Origin: E44-bin89 sp034409565
GTDB taxonomy: Bacteria; Chloroflexota; Dehalococcoidia; Dehalococcoidales; RBG-16-60-22
Assembly (NCBI GenBank): GCA_034409565.1
Contig: DAOUMS010000015.1
Span: 73,261-137,260 of the forward strand
Length of the DNA: 64,000 bases
Reading direction: 5' to 3'
The notes under the pieces are model-generated. The model ran no database searches. It had not been told where the DNA came from and saw only the letters and a list, made by a program, of their open reading frames with translations. Shown in pieces: positions 24,511 to 33,695 of the stretch (positions are counted from its first letter, which is position 1; every line of letters begins with the position of its first letter). A program made the translations under genes and the position numbers.

Positions 24511-24835
24511 CGCGGTTAAATGTCTCAAGTCAAAGTGTTATAAATTCCCCAACCTTTAACAACTTAATCTTCAATTCCAATTTTGTGACGACATTCCATA
24601 CCCAAGAATTCGCCTCTTATTCACGCGGCATTGACAAATATGTCCGATACCATTAAGTTTAGGTTATGGAACGCCTGCAAATACTATATGTACTGCTTGG
24701 AGTTTCCGCTGTCATATTTTGTGCCGGCATAGTGCTTCTAATCATATATGCCTGCTGACTTCCAGCCCCCCGGCCAATGCCATCCGCCTCTCAATAGTCA
24801 TAACTGCATTCCGCGCGTATTATACGTAGCTGGCC
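24511..24835. other. Intergenic region with a possible microgene
   Basis: Between the transglutaminase-like gene and the CDF transporter. It contains a 30-codon ORF (24666-24758) preceded by TTGACA (24631-24636) and a poor -10 (TAAGTT, 24654-24659). No terminator or other structure was recognised. Confidence 0.5.
24666..24758 (+). CDS. Possible 30-residue single-helix microprotein
   Basis: MERLQILYVLLGVSAVIFCA is followed by a continued hydrophobic stretch ending IIYAC, a single membrane helix with a Cys end. No good ribosome-binding site is seen, and the -10-like TAAGTT lies only six bases upstream, which would give a near-leaderless message. Listed because the hydrophobic pattern is clear; it may be chance. 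Confidence 0.3.
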   Translation: MERLQILYVLLGVSAVIFCAGIVLLIIYAC

Positions 24836-25747
24836 TTAAGACGCATCATGGCGCAAGTCCGGCGGGAGGGGGCACTGTTCACACTTTTCGTCACAGGGTT
24901 CCACGTGGATGGTCACGCTGGCCTGATGCAACTTGTTCTTAATGTCCTGCTCCAGGTGGTCGCACATTCTGTGCGCATCCTCCAGGCTGGTTTCTTTCGG
25001 CATGACCAAGTGCAGGTCAATGTAACGATGACTTCCCGCCTTCCGTGTCCGCAGCTGGTGAAACTCAACCAGTTCACCGACGTGCTCCATTATCGCAGCT
25101 TTGATGACGCTTTCTTCAACTTCAGGCAGCCTGACGTCCATCAACCCGCCAAAAGACTTCCTCAGCACATCATAAGCCGATTTGAAAATGACCAGAGAAA
25201 CGAGCAGGGCGATAACCGGGTCAATGATGACAAGGCTGGTGAAGCGGATGACCACCAGTCCCACCAGTACCCCGGCCGCGGAATAAACATCCGCCGCAAT
25301 ATTATGCGCATTGGCCTCAAGCGCCACCGAATCGGTAGCCCTGGATACCTTAAGCAAATACCTTGACAGGAAAACGCTGGTTATAATGGAAACCAGCATC
25401 ACGCCTATGCCAGCTTCAGTCAATTCCAGAGTTGCCCCGGTGATGATGCGGCGTATCGCGGAATATATAATCAGGCCACCGGCGGCAAAAATCAGCCCCG
25501 CCTGCACCACGGCGGCGATGTTCTCCACCTTGCCATGGCCAAACGGATGCTCCTCATCAGCCGGCCGGGTAGCAATTACCACGGCAAAAAAGGTAATGGC
25601 AATGGCAAACAAATCGAGAAAACTATCCGCCGCCTGGGCCAGGACACTGATGCTCCCCGTGATGACCCCCACCACCACCTTGAGCCCTATCAGCCCGATG
25701 ACGGCACCCAGAGAAAGCTTGGCCGCACGGCGCCTCGTGGCAAACAT
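24836..25747 (-). CDS. Cation diffusion facilitator metal transporter
   Basis: Inner-membrane exporter of divalent metals such as Zn, Fe or Mn, working by proton exchange. From the ATG at 25747 (after GGGGAG) it has 303 residues; a longer frame to 25951 overlaps secF and is rejected. Six helices carry AADSFLDLFA (helix 2 site) and ANAHNIAADVYSAAG (helix 5 site), with HPFGHGKVE in the loop between helices 2 and 3. The cytosolic domain ends with a cysteine-rich tail (DEKCEQCP) that may bind metal. It is 10 bases after secF. Confidence 0.9.
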   Translation of the reverse strand: MFATRRRAAKLSLGAVIGLIGLKVVVGVITGSISVLAQAADSFLDLFAIAITFFAVVIATRPADEEHPFGHGKVENIAAVVQAGLIFAAGGLIIYSAIRRIITGATLELTEAGIGVMLVSIITSVFLSRYLLKVSRATDSVALEANAHNIAADVYSAAGVLVGLVVIRFTSLVIIDPVIALLVSLVIFKSAYDVLRKSFGGLMDVRLPEVEESVIKAAIMEHVGELVEFHQLRTRKAGSHRYIDLHLVMPKETSLEDAHRMCDHLEQDIKNKLHQASVTIHVEPCDEKCEQCPLPPDLRHDAS

Positions 25748-25757
25748 CAATTCTCCC

Positions 25758-26681
25758 CTACTTGGCTGACTTTGCCCAAGCGAAAGGCAGCCAGCTAATG
25801 AAACGCCGCCACTCCCCTTTGTCCCAGACCACCAGCAGCGTGGGGGCAACGCAGATGGAGCTGAACGTACCGGCGATGATGCCGATAATGAGAACGGCGA
25901 CCAGATTCTGAATGGTGGCACCAACGAAGAACAGCAGCGCCAGGACCACAACCAGGGTGGTGAGGCTGGTATTTATGGAGCGACCGAGGGTCTCTACCAG
26001 GCTGTTGTTGACCACCGTCTCAAAGCTGGTGCTTGTGTCCAGTCGTATATTTTCCCGTATGCGGTCAAAGATGACCACGGTGTTGTTCACACTGTAGCCA
26101 ATCACCGCCAGGATGCCGGTGATGAACATCATGTTGACCTGCCAGTTCAGTATGCCGCCCAGAATGGAGAAGACACCCAATGCCACCAGAGCATCGTGGA
26201 CCAGGGCGATGATGGCACAGGTGCCGTAGTGGAAAGGTCTGGGCATGCGGCGGAACGCCCAGGTGACGTAGAGCAGTATGCCCAGCGCCGCCACGGCCAC
26301 GGCGATAATCGCCGTCCTGACCGTCTCGGTAGCGATCATTGGCGACACCGAGGAGAACTCCGGCTCGGTAAGCTCGCCAAACCTGGCCTCAAGGCCGGCT
26401 TCCAGCGCTGTCTTGCCCTCCGCATCCAGTTCCTCGGTACGTATCAGGTAGTCGCCGGTGCCGGTACGCTGGATAATCACGTTGACATGACCCAGGTCGG
26501 CCAGAGCTGTCTTGAGCTCGTCCTGCGCCACATCCTGTTCAAAATCAACGGTGAGCAGCGAGCCGCTGCTGAACTCGATGCCCGTTTTCAGGCCAACGGT
26601 CAGCAGGGAGATTATCCCGATGAGGATAATCACTCCCGAGATTAAGAAGAACTGAAACCTTCTGCCGACAATATCAAACAT
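25758..26681 (-). CDS. secF: Protein translocase subunit SecF
   Basis: With SecD uses the proton-motive force to complete Sec-dependent export. The 307-residue protein begins with a helix and FSSGSLLTVDFEQ (periplasmic domain) and has the conserved GYSVNNTVVIFDRIREN segment between late helices. It overlaps the secD end by eight bases, so translation is coupled. Length is typical. Confidence 0.94.
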   Translation of the reverse strand: MFDIVGRRFQFFLISGVIILIGIISLLTVGLKTGIEFSSGSLLTVDFEQDVAQDELKTALADLGHVNVIIQRTGTGDYLIRTEELDAEGKTALEAGLEARFGELTEPEFSSVSPMIATETVRTAIIAVAVAALGILLYVTWAFRRMPRPFHYGTCAIIALVHDALVALGVFSILGGILNWQVNMMFITGILAVIGYSVNNTVVIFDRIRENIRLDTSTSFETVVNNSLVETLGRSINTSLTTLVVVLALLFFVGATIQNLVAVLIIGIIAGTFSSICVAPTLLVVWDKGEWRRFISWLPFAWAKSAK

Positions 26682-27993
26682 TTCTTTTGCCCAACCATAC
26701 GCTGAAAAGGTGCGTCTTCTTGGACAGTGGCCCGCCCACGAACAGGCGCAGCAGGGTGCGGGTCACCACGATGGCGGAGAACATGCTCACCAGCACGCCG
26801 ATGAGCAGAGTCACGGCAAAGCCGGCCACCGGTGCGCCGCCGACGATGCTGTTGCCCACCCAGATGAGAATGACACAGACAATGATGGTGGTGATGTTGC
26901 TGTCCCGGATAGCGGTCCAGGCACGGTTAAAGCCAGCCTCAATAGCTGCGCCGAGGGTACGCCCGGTACGTATTTCCTCCTTCATCCGCTCGAAGATGAG
27001 CACATTGGCGTCCACCGCCATGCCGATGGAGAGAATGAAGCCGCCAAGACCGGCCAGAGTCAGCGTGACCGGCCAGAGCTTGAAGATGGCCAGCACGATG
27101 ACGCCGTAGAACACCAGGGCCAGGCAGGACAAAAGGCCGGAAACACGGTAGTACGCCATCATGAAGAGCATCACCAGAATGATGCCGATGATGCCCGCCT
27201 TCACGCTCATATCAATAAAATCGGCGCCCAGTATGGGGGATACCGTCTGGTCGTAAATCGGGGTCATCGGCAGCGGAATGCGCCCGGCATTGAGCAGCTG
27301 GGACAGCTCCTGCGCCTCATTCAGGCTCAGGCCCTCAATCTGCCCGCTTTCCGAAATCTTGGAGCGGACGATGGGGGCAATTGGCTCGCCGTCATCCCCG
27401 AGCAGGGGTTCCCCGCTCAGGAAAATGCCCAGCGGTTCCCCGATAAGCCGTCCGGTAACTTCCTCGGAGATTTTCCTGCCTTCGTTGTTCCACTCAAAGA
27501 TGAGCAGTACTTCACCAAACTGCCCCGTGCTGACATAGGTATTTTCCCTGAAGTAAGAGCTGTTAAGCTCCTTTTCCTGTCCAGCAATGACCGCCGTGGC
27601 CGGTATCCATTCCTCCTCCCCTTCTTTGCCTTCAAGCTCGCGGAACTCGATGAGTGCCGTCTGCCCGATGAGCTTTTTGGCCTTGTCCGCCTCGCCGATG
27701 CCCGGCAACTCCACCAAGATACGGTCGGCACCCTGCTTCTGTATCACCGGCTCGGTTACGCCGAGGATATTAATGCGCCGCTCGATGACGGCCACGGCAC
27801 CATCAATGGCCTCGCCCTCCTTCCCCGGCTCAACATCCGAAAAGTCGGCCAGATAGACCATGTGGACTCCGCCCTTCAAATCAAGGCCGAGGCGCATGCC
27901 CTCACGGCCCAACAGCGGGTAGAGGAGGGCAATAAGGGCAAAGGCGAAAAGGGCCATTACTATAGACAAGGTAACCAGATTTCTCGTGCTCAT
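26674..27993 (-). CDS. secD: Protein translocase subunit SecD
   Basis: RND-family partner of SecF in protein export. The 439 residues begin with one helix, then LGLDLKGGVHMVYLA, a large periplasmic domain with a P1 head, and five C-terminal helices with AVDANVLIFERMKEE (helix 4 conserved region). This is the short form common outside gamma-proteobacteria. It is followed at once by secF and lies 12 bases after the CCA-adding enzyme gene. Confidence 0.94.
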   Translation of the reverse strand: MSTRNLVTLSIVMALFAFALIALLYPLLGREGMRLGLDLKGGVHMVYLADFSDVEPGKEGEAIDGAVAVIERRINILGVTEPVIQKQGADRILVELPGIGEADKAKKLIGQTALIEFRELEGKEGEEEWIPATAVIAGQEKELNSSYFRENTYVSTGQFGEVLLIFEWNNEGRKISEEVTGRLIGEPLGIFLSGEPLLGDDGEPIAPIVRSKISESGQIEGLSLNEAQELSQLLNAGRIPLPMTPIYDQTVSPILGADFIDMSVKAGIIGIILVMLFMMAYYRVSGLLSCLALVFYGVIVLAIFKLWPVTLTLAGLGGFILSIGMAVDANVLIFERMKEEIRTGRTLGAAIEAGFNRAWTAIRDSNITTIIVCVILIWVGNSIVGGAPVAGFAVTLLIGVLVSMFSAIVVTRTLLRLFVGGPLSKKTHLFSVWLGKRNV

Positions 27994-28005
27994 TGCTCTA
28001 AAACA

Positions 28006-29520
28006 CTACTTACCCTTTCGCAAAGGGATATGCAGGGTATTTTCAATATAGCTCACAGCTTCTTCTTTCGTACTTATTTCTCCGGTCGCCTGCGCCTCAC
28101 GCACCGACTCCAGTATCTCGGCAAAGCGCGGCCCGGGAACGAGTCCAAATATATTGATTATATCATGACCATCAACGAGCTTCAGGGGTGCCGTCAGCTT
28201 CTCTTCCTCCGCGTGCTTGGTCAGCACGTAGGCCATAACTGCAGCGTGTTCCCGCCAGTGGGCCAGGTCCAGATGCTTTCCCCGCGCCGCCAGATGGTCG
28301 GCCAGACTGAGGAAAAGGATGTCAATGCCAGCTTCCCCGGTATCGCGGAAATAGCGGTAAATAGCCCGGCTGGTCGGCAGCCCCTCCTGGCTCAACTGCG
28401 TTGGCCGGAGGTGATACCTCACCAGTAACTCCACCAGCTTTATCTCCCTGGTGCTGAACCTCAGTCTCTGCATGACATCAGTCGCGGCGAGGGCACCCTC
28501 TGTGGCATGGCCGAGGAAACGCGTTCGACCGGTCGCCTCAACCGTCTTGGTCTGCGGCTTGGCAATATCGTGCAGCAGCGCTGACAGTCGCAACAGCGAC
28601 TTCCTGGTGCTGCCGTGGCCGACCGCCTGCGAAAAGCGCTGCGCCAGTTCTTCCGACCAGGGTACGGCTTCCACGACTTCCCGGCCGCCGTATTCCCAGT
28701 CGCCCTCACGAAGCAAAAAGTCGACCGCCCTCACCGTGCGCAGCGAGTGTTCAAAGACGTCCCAGTAATGCTCCCTGGGCTGGGTCACTCCCTTCGTCTG
28801 CGCCAGCTCGGGAAAGATATGGCCCAGCAGCCCCAGCGCCTCAAGGTATTCGACGTGCTGACCGCTGCGCGGCAGATTCAGCAGCCGGAGCAATTCTTCC
28901 CTCACCCGCTCGCCAGCCACATTACCAATAAGATGAGCATCGCGCTGAATGAGCGCCTCCGTAGCCTCGTTTATGGCAAAGGAAAGCTCAGCCGCCAGGC
29001 GGACCGCCCGCAGCAGGCGTACCGGGTCATCACTAAAGGCTGACTCGCTCACCACCCTGACAACACCGCGCTCGAGGTCATCCTGCCCGTGGCACGGGTC
29101 GATGAGTGGCGGCGACTGCGGATGGCTCAATAATTCTTCAAGTCCTATCGCCATGGCGTCTATGGTGAAGTCCCGCCTTGACAGGTCCTGCTCAATGCCG
29201 CCCTCGATGGTGGTAAAATCGAGCTCCCACTTTCTCTCCGCAGCGGTGAGCACCACCCGGCCTATCCGGTTGTCCTCATCGAGGGGAATATATTTGCCTT
29301 GCAATTCGGCAGCTATTCTGGAGGCCACCTCAAGCGCATCTTCAGCCACGGCAATATCAATATCTTCCACCTCACGCCCGAGCATCAGGTCGCGCACCAT
29401 GCCGCCAGCGAGATACGCAACTGTCCCCCGGTCAGCAAGAGAGTGTTGAATTCGCGTTAAAAGGGACTGAATGTCCGATAAAATGGCTATCTTCACTTCC
29501 GCCGTCATTAAAGAGTGCAT
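28006..29520 (-). CDS. cca: CCA tRNA nucleotidyltransferase / polyA polymerase family, with HD domain
   Basis: Adds or repairs the 3' CCA of tRNAs. The 504 residues have the class II nucleotidyltransferase head YLAGGMVRD (36-44) with the DID metal site at 53-55, RRDFTIDAMAI, a neck and body region, and a C-terminal HD phosphohydrolase motif in LLHDIAKPQT. No other CCA enzyme is in the window, so whether it does C, A or both additions is open. The ATG at 29520 is used; 29508 is an alternative. It lies 12 bases before secD. Confidence 0.88.
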   Translation of the reverse strand: MHSLMTAEVKIAILSDIQSLLTRIQHSLADRGTVAYLAGGMVRDLMLGREVEDIDIAVAEDALEVASRIAAELQGKYIPLDEDNRIGRVVLTAAERKWELDFTTIEGGIEQDLSRRDFTIDAMAIGLEELLSHPQSPPLIDPCHGQDDLERGVVRVVSESAFSDDPVRLLRAVRLAAELSFAINEATEALIQRDAHLIGNVAGERVREELLRLLNLPRSGQHVEYLEALGLLGHIFPELAQTKGVTQPREHYWDVFEHSLRTVRAVDFLLREGDWEYGGREVVEAVPWSEELAQRFSQAVGHGSTRKSLLRLSALLHDIAKPQTKTVEATGRTRFLGHATEGALAATDVMQRLRFSTREIKLVELLVRYHLRPTQLSQEGLPTSRAIYRYFRDTGEAGIDILFLSLADHLAARGKHLDLAHWREHAAVMAYVLTKHAEEEKLTAPLKLVDGHDIINIFGLVPGPRFAEILESVREAQATGEISTKEEAVSYIENTLHIPLRKGK

Positions 29521-29603
29521 CCGTTAAACTATACTGGAAGCGGCGCATTTTATCAAGTCTGGTCAGCTTGACGCTTACCGTCTGAGCGGGTTAATATGGG
29601 CCG

Positions 29604-30908
29604 ATGGCAGTCAGGCGCTCCGGACTTTCTTACGCGTGGATAATGGTGGGCATCGTCATCATCAGCATGACGCTCATCTACGGCATCAGGCATTCCTTTG
29701 CCGTCTTTTTCCCTTCCATTCTGGAGGAGTTCGGCTGGAACCGCGGCAGCACCGCCTTCATGCTTTCCCTGAACCTGCTCGTCTACGGCTCCATAGCACC
29801 GTTCGCCGGCAGTCTTGGCGACCGCTGGAAACCGCACCGCGTTATGCCCATCGGCCTTATCGTTCTGGGCCTGGCAACAGCGGGCTGCGCCTTTGCCCAA
29901 GAGCTGTGGCATTTCTATTTGCTTCTTGGCTTTGTGGCCGCCATCGGGATGTCCTGCGCCGGCTGGCCTCTTCTGGCTCCGGCACTGGCCAACTGGTTTG
30001 CCCGCAAGCGGGGGCTGGCCATGGGACTGGCCCAGACAGGGGCCGGCTTCAGTTTCACCTACGGCCTGTACGCTGAGTTGGCCATAGCGCAGCTGGGCTG
30101 GCGCCACGCCTACTTTGTCCTGGCGGGCACGCTCTGGGTAATACTTTTACCGCTCTACCTTTTCTTCTTCCATTTCCGACCGGAGAGCAAGGGGCTTAAA
30201 CCCTACGGGGCGGGGGAACTGGCAATGACTGCTGTTGAAGCACCTGAGGTATCTCAGGCCAGTAAATCCCCAAGGCACCACTGGACACTCAGGCAGGCAC
30301 TCGGTACCTACCAGCTCTGGCTGATGATGCTGGCTTACTTTCTCTTCTGGGGCATCGGCACCTACATGGTAATCACCCATCAGGTCAAGTTTGCCGAAGA
30401 CGTTGGCTACAGCAGCATCTTTGCTGCCTCCATCTTTGCCCTTTACGGCTTCAGCCTCATCGGGGGAAATCTTTCTTGCGGCATATCAGACCGCATCGGC
30501 CGGGAGATGACGATTACGCTCGCCAGTACGCTGATGATTATCGCCCTTCTGGCCCTGGTCTCGGTGAAGGACACCTCCCAGCCCTGGCTCCTCTACGTGT
30601 ACGCTATATGCTTCGGCTACGGAGGCGGCTTTTTCACCCCTACCATGACCGCCGGTGCGGCCGACATCTTCCACGGAAAGCACTTCGGTGCCATTGCCGG
30701 CGTACTGCTCACCGGTATGGGCGTCGGGGGAGTTATCGGGCCGTGGCTGGGCGGCTACATTCACGATATTACCGGCAGCTACACCAGCGCCTTTTTCCTC
30801 TGCATGGCTGCCTTCGCTCTAGCCTGCGCCTCGTTCTGGCTCGCCGCGCCGAGAAATGCAGACAAGCTGAATGCTAAAATAACAAAAACTGGTACATCGT
30901 CTGATTAA
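29604..30908 (+). CDS. MFS transporter, oxalate/formate- or monocarboxylate-type
   Basis: Twelve-helix transporter of 434 residues. The early sequence IYGIRHSFAVFFPSILEEFGW and the A-motif-like GSLGDRWKPHRV match the OxlT/monocarboxylate branch of the MFS. A likely organic-acid substrate is an inference from that similarity. It lies 10 bases before the sirtuin gene, and the three plus-strand genes (transporter, sirtuin, MeaB) could be partly co-transcribed. Confidence 0.85.
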   Translation: MAVRRSGLSYAWIMVGIVIISMTLIYGIRHSFAVFFPSILEEFGWNRGSTAFMLSLNLLVYGSIAPFAGSLGDRWKPHRVMPIGLIVLGLATAGCAFAQELWHFYLLLGFVAAIGMSCAGWPLLAPALANWFARKRGLAMGLAQTGAGFSFTYGLYAELAIAQLGWRHAYFVLAGTLWVILLPLYLFFFHFRPESKGLKPYGAGELAMTAVEAPEVSQASKSPRHHWTLRQALGTYQLWLMMLAYFLFWGIGTYMVITHQVKFAEDVGYSSIFAASIFALYGFSLIGGNLSCGISDRIGREMTITLASTLMIIALLALVSVKDTSQPWLLYVYAICFGYGGGFFTPTMTAGAADIFHGKHFGAIAGVLLTGMGVGGVIGPWLGGYIHDITGSYTSAFFLCMAAFALACASFWLAAPRNADKLNAKITKTGTSSD

Positions 30909-30918
30909 CGCCGCTGCC

Positions 30919-31728
30919 ATGTTATTCGAGAGGGAAAAACCAGTGTCTGATAAAGCGCTGGACAATCTGGCCGACAGGGTAGCCGACCTTATTGCCCGGT
31001 CGGAGAGAACCGTGGTGTTCACCGGTGCTGGCGTCAGCACCGAATCGGGCATACCGGACTTCCGCAGCCCGGGCGGTATCTGGGAACGCTTTGACCCCGA
31101 CGATTTTACCTATCAGAAGTTCATCAGCGATGCCAGCGCCAGATGGAAACAATGGCAGATGCTCTGGAAGGAGCGCCTGACGGAGACGGTGCAGCCAAAC
31201 CCCGCCCACCACGCCATCGCGGAACTGGACAGAATGGGCAAGCTCGACTGCGTGATTACCCAGAACGTGGACAGCCTGCACCAGGCTGCCGGCGTCCCCG
31301 ATGACAAGGTGTTTGAGCTGCACGGCAGCATGCGCTGGGTGGTCTGCCTGCAGTGCAGCCGGAAATACCCCATGCCGGAAATAAGAAAGAGGTTGGAAGC
31401 AGGCGAGGAAGTCCCCGATTGTGAGGCATGCCACGGCATACTGAAACCGGATGTCGTCCTTTTCGGTGAGGCACTGCCGGACGAAGTATTCTCGGCAGCC
31501 GCCAACCGTGCCGAGAACTGCCACCTTTTTATCGTCGTCGGCTCAAGCCTGGTGGTCTACCCTGCCGCACAGATTCCGGCCTATGCTGTCCATGCCGGCG
31601 CCGAGCTGGTTATCATAAACCTCAGTGAGACAGCCATGGATACACGGGCAAGCATACTCATCCGGGCCAGGGCCGGAGAGGCAATGACCAAGATAGTGCA
31701 GAAACTGGCCGAAAAGGGGCACGGTTGA
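30919..31728 (+). CDS. cobB: NAD-dependent protein deacylase (sirtuin)
   Basis: Removes acyl groups from protein lysines using NAD. The 269 residues include GAGVSTESGIPDFRS (36-50), QNVD (115-118), the catalytic His135 in ELHGSM, and four zinc cysteines (143, 146, 168, 171). It is the standard bacterial form. In bacteria sirtuins reactivate acyl-CoA synthetases and adjust acyl-CoA metabolism, a good fit with the beta-oxidation genes. A zinc-type deacetylase gene lies at 21858. Confidence 0.94.
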   Translation: MLFEREKPVSDKALDNLADRVADLIARSERTVVFTGAGVSTESGIPDFRSPGGIWERFDPDDFTYQKFISDASARWKQWQMLWKERLTETVQPNPAHHAIAELDRMGKLDCVITQNVDSLHQAAGVPDDKVFELHGSMRWVVCLQCSRKYPMPEIRKRLEAGEEVPDCEACHGILKPDVVLFGEALPDEVFSAAANRAENCHLFIVVGSSLVVYPAAQIPAYAVHAGAELVIINLSETAMDTRASILIRARAGEAMTKIVQKLAEKGHG

Positions 31729-31753
31729 ATTGATACCGCCCTTAAACTATAAT
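31725..31753 (+). promoter_or_regulatory. Promoter of the MeaB-type GTPase gene
   Basis: TTGAAT (31725-31730) and TATAAT (31748-31753) are separated by 17 bases, 39 bases before the ATG at 31793. The -35 overlaps the last codons of the sirtuin gene. Confidence 0.65.
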
Positions 31754-31792
31754 TTAGTGGCTCCTAAATCCAGCGCTGCTTGATGCTCAGTA

Positions 31793-32785
31793 ATGAAAGC
31801 TAAACTTGCCTCTAAAGTATTATCCGGAGATACCATCGCCGCCGCCAAGCTCATCAGCGGCATCGCCGACGAGGTGCCCGGCGCCTTCGAGGAAATGGGC
31901 CAAATTTACCCCCACACGGGAAAAGCGTACATTATCGGCATAACCGGTTCACCGGGCGCCGGTAAGAGCACCCTGACCAGCAACCTTATCAGCCACTTTC
32001 GCCAGGAGGGCATGACCATCGGCGTCATTGCCATTGACCCGACAAGTGCCTTCACCGGTGGCGCATTGCTGGGCGACCGGGTCCGGATGCAGCAACACGG
32101 CGAGGATAAAGACGTTTTCATCCGCAGCCTGGCCACGCGGGGCTTGCAGGGTGGTCTAGCCAAAGCCACCGTCGGAGCAATCCACATCATGGACGCGATG
32201 GGCAAGGATATCATTCTGGTGGAGACCGTGGGCTCAGGGCAGATAGAAATAGACATCACCAGAGTGGCCGATACCACCCTGTTCGTCATGACACCGGCGG
32301 CCGGCGACGCCATTCAGATGATGAAGGCGGGCATACTGGAAGCCACCGACATCTTTGTCATCAACAAGGCAGACAAGGGAGACGCCGACATTGTCAATAC
32401 CGACCTCCAGGCAATGCTCTCAATGCGGAACTGGCGCCCTGACGAATGGCGACCCGGCATCGTCCTCACCGAAGCCATCTACAACAAGGGTACTGCGGCA
32501 CTGGCCGCCGAGATATCCAGGCACCGGGAATATCTTACCAGCACCGGTGAACTGCAGAAACGCAAGCAAATGAGACTGAAACTGGAACTGATGGAAACGG
32601 TGGAAGGACTCCTCAGGGACTGCGTCGCCAATATTGACCACGGCGACTACCTGGCCGGGCTGATTGACGACCTTATCAAGGGGAAGGCAGAACCGCAGGC
32701 GGCGGCCCGGCAACTAATCAACCGGCTGGCCAGCGACCTCGTCCAGCCTCAGCAGCGCGGTAAATCATCCCGTAAAACAGCCTGA
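31793..32785 (+). CDS. meaB: MeaB/ArgK-family GTPase (methylmalonyl-CoA mutase chaperone)
   Basis: G3E P-loop GTPase that protects and loads adenosylcobalamin into methylmalonyl-CoA mutase. The 330 residues contain GSPGAGKST (52-60), a switch with VETVGSGQIEIDITR (family form usually GVGQSE) and NKAD. The mutase itself is not in the window. This points to a B12-dependent propionate or branched-acyl pathway alongside the acyl-CoA dehydrogenase and thiolase genes. It has its own promoter. Confidence 0.9.
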   Translation: MKAKLASKVLSGDTIAAAKLISGIADEVPGAFEEMGQIYPHTGKAYIIGITGSPGAGKSTLTSNLISHFRQEGMTIGVIAIDPTSAFTGGALLGDRVRMQQHGEDKDVFIRSLATRGLQGGLAKATVGAIHIMDAMGKDIILVETVGSGQIEIDITRVADTTLFVMTPAAGDAIQMMKAGILEATDIFVINKADKGDADIVNTDLQAMLSMRNWRPDEWRPGIVLTEAIYNKGTAALAAEISRHREYLTSTGELQKRKQMRLKLELMETVEGLLRDCVANIDHGDYLAGLIDDLIKGKAEPQAAARQLINRLASDLVQPQQRGKSSRKTA

Positions 32786-32816
32786 TATGCCCAGACGAAT
32801 CTACCCGCCAATTCTA

Positions 32817-32845
32817 TTGACATGTTAAGGCAAATCATATATAGT
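32817..32845 (+). promoter_or_regulatory. Promoter of the DUF2807 lipoprotein gene
   Basis: TTGACA (32817-32822, consensus) and TATAGT (32840-32845) stand 17 bases apart, 29 bases before the ATG at 32875. This is a strong sigma70-type match. Confidence 0.72.
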
Positions 32846-32874
32846 GAGACATTTACCGCTAGGAAGTATATAAC

Positions 32875-33672
32875 ATGAGTAAATACAGATTGGCCAGCAT
32901 TGTCCTTGCCATAATCATGGGTCTCTTAACCGTTGTTAGTGGGTGTACCCCTGGAGTTGGCCCCACTGTAACCGGCTCAGGTAAACTGGCAAGCTGGGAA
33001 TTCAATTACCGTGACTTCACCAAGGTAGAAGCCGGTTACGCATTCGATATTGAGATTAACAAGGCGGATACTTACCTGGTCCGTATCAGCATCGACGACA
33101 ATTCATATGAGCACCTTGACATCAGCCAGAGCGGTGACACGCTGTATCTAAGGCTGAAACCGAATTATAACTACATGAACGTAACGCGGAAAGCCACTAT
33201 CAATTTACCGGATTTAGAAAGTCTGGGATTATCCGGTGCCTCGAAAGCAAAGATAAGCGGCGGGTTCAGTTCCTCCCATGCGGTTGATTTTGACCTGTCG
33301 GGAGCCAGTCAGGTGGATATCGGCAGTATGAAGGCCGGCAACACTAATTTTGGACTCTCTGGCGCCAGTAAAGCCTCCGGCAGTATTGAAATGGCTAACG
33401 GGAGGTTCGACCTGTCAGGCGCCAGCTCTCTTGAACTGGAAGGCTCGGCTAATGATATTGATGTCGAGGCCTCGGGGGCCAGCCACGTGGAACTGCCCGA
33501 CTTCTCGGTTGTGGATGCCGATATAAATCTCAGCGGTGCCAGCGATATTACCATTAATGCCAGCGGCCGACTGGACGGTAACCTGAGTGGCGGCTCCAGA
33601 CTTATCTATATGGGCAATCCCACAATGGGCAGCATCAGCGCCAGTGGCGGCTCAACGATAAGTAAGAAATAG
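32875..33672 (+). CDS. DUF2807 (head GIN domain) lipoprotein with LSGAS repeats
   Basis: A 265-residue exported lipoprotein: signal helix to about 23 and lipobox VSGC with Cys24. The mature part matches DUF2807, a beta-helix of unknown ligand. The repeat LSGAS or close variants recurs about seven times at intervals of 16-24 residues, as expected for rungs of a right-handed beta-helix. Its own promoter lies just upstream, and an acyltransferase gene follows 23 bases later, hinting at a cell-surface function. Confidence 0.85.
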   Translation: MSKYRLASIVLAIIMGLLTVVSGCTPGVGPTVTGSGKLASWEFNYRDFTKVEAGYAFDIEINKADTYLVRISIDDNSYEHLDISQSGDTLYLRLKPNYNYMNVTRKATINLPDLESLGLSGASKAKISGGFSSSHAVDFDLSGASQVDIGSMKAGNTNFGLSGASKASGSIEMANGRFDLSGASSLELEGSANDIDVEASGASHVELPDFSVVDADINLSGASDITINASGRLDGNLSGGSRLIYMGNPTMGSISASGGSTISKK

Positions 33673-33695
33673 AATATTGCCCACGCAGGTGAATT

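Noticed and set aside
24631..24659. TTGACA with TAAGTT as a firm promoter
   Set aside because: The -10 matches poorly and leaves almost no leader before the tiny ORF, so it is mentioned only in the region note.
25748..25951. 68-residue N-terminal extension of the CDF transporter
   Set aside because: It overlaps secF, has no family match, and a good ribosome-binding site precedes the ATG at 25747.
26710..28428. A 572-codon open frame on the plus strand
   Set aside because: It lies antisense to secD, secF and cca, whose proteins have clear family motifs. GC-rich codon bias opens the opposite frame; no protein family is recognisable.
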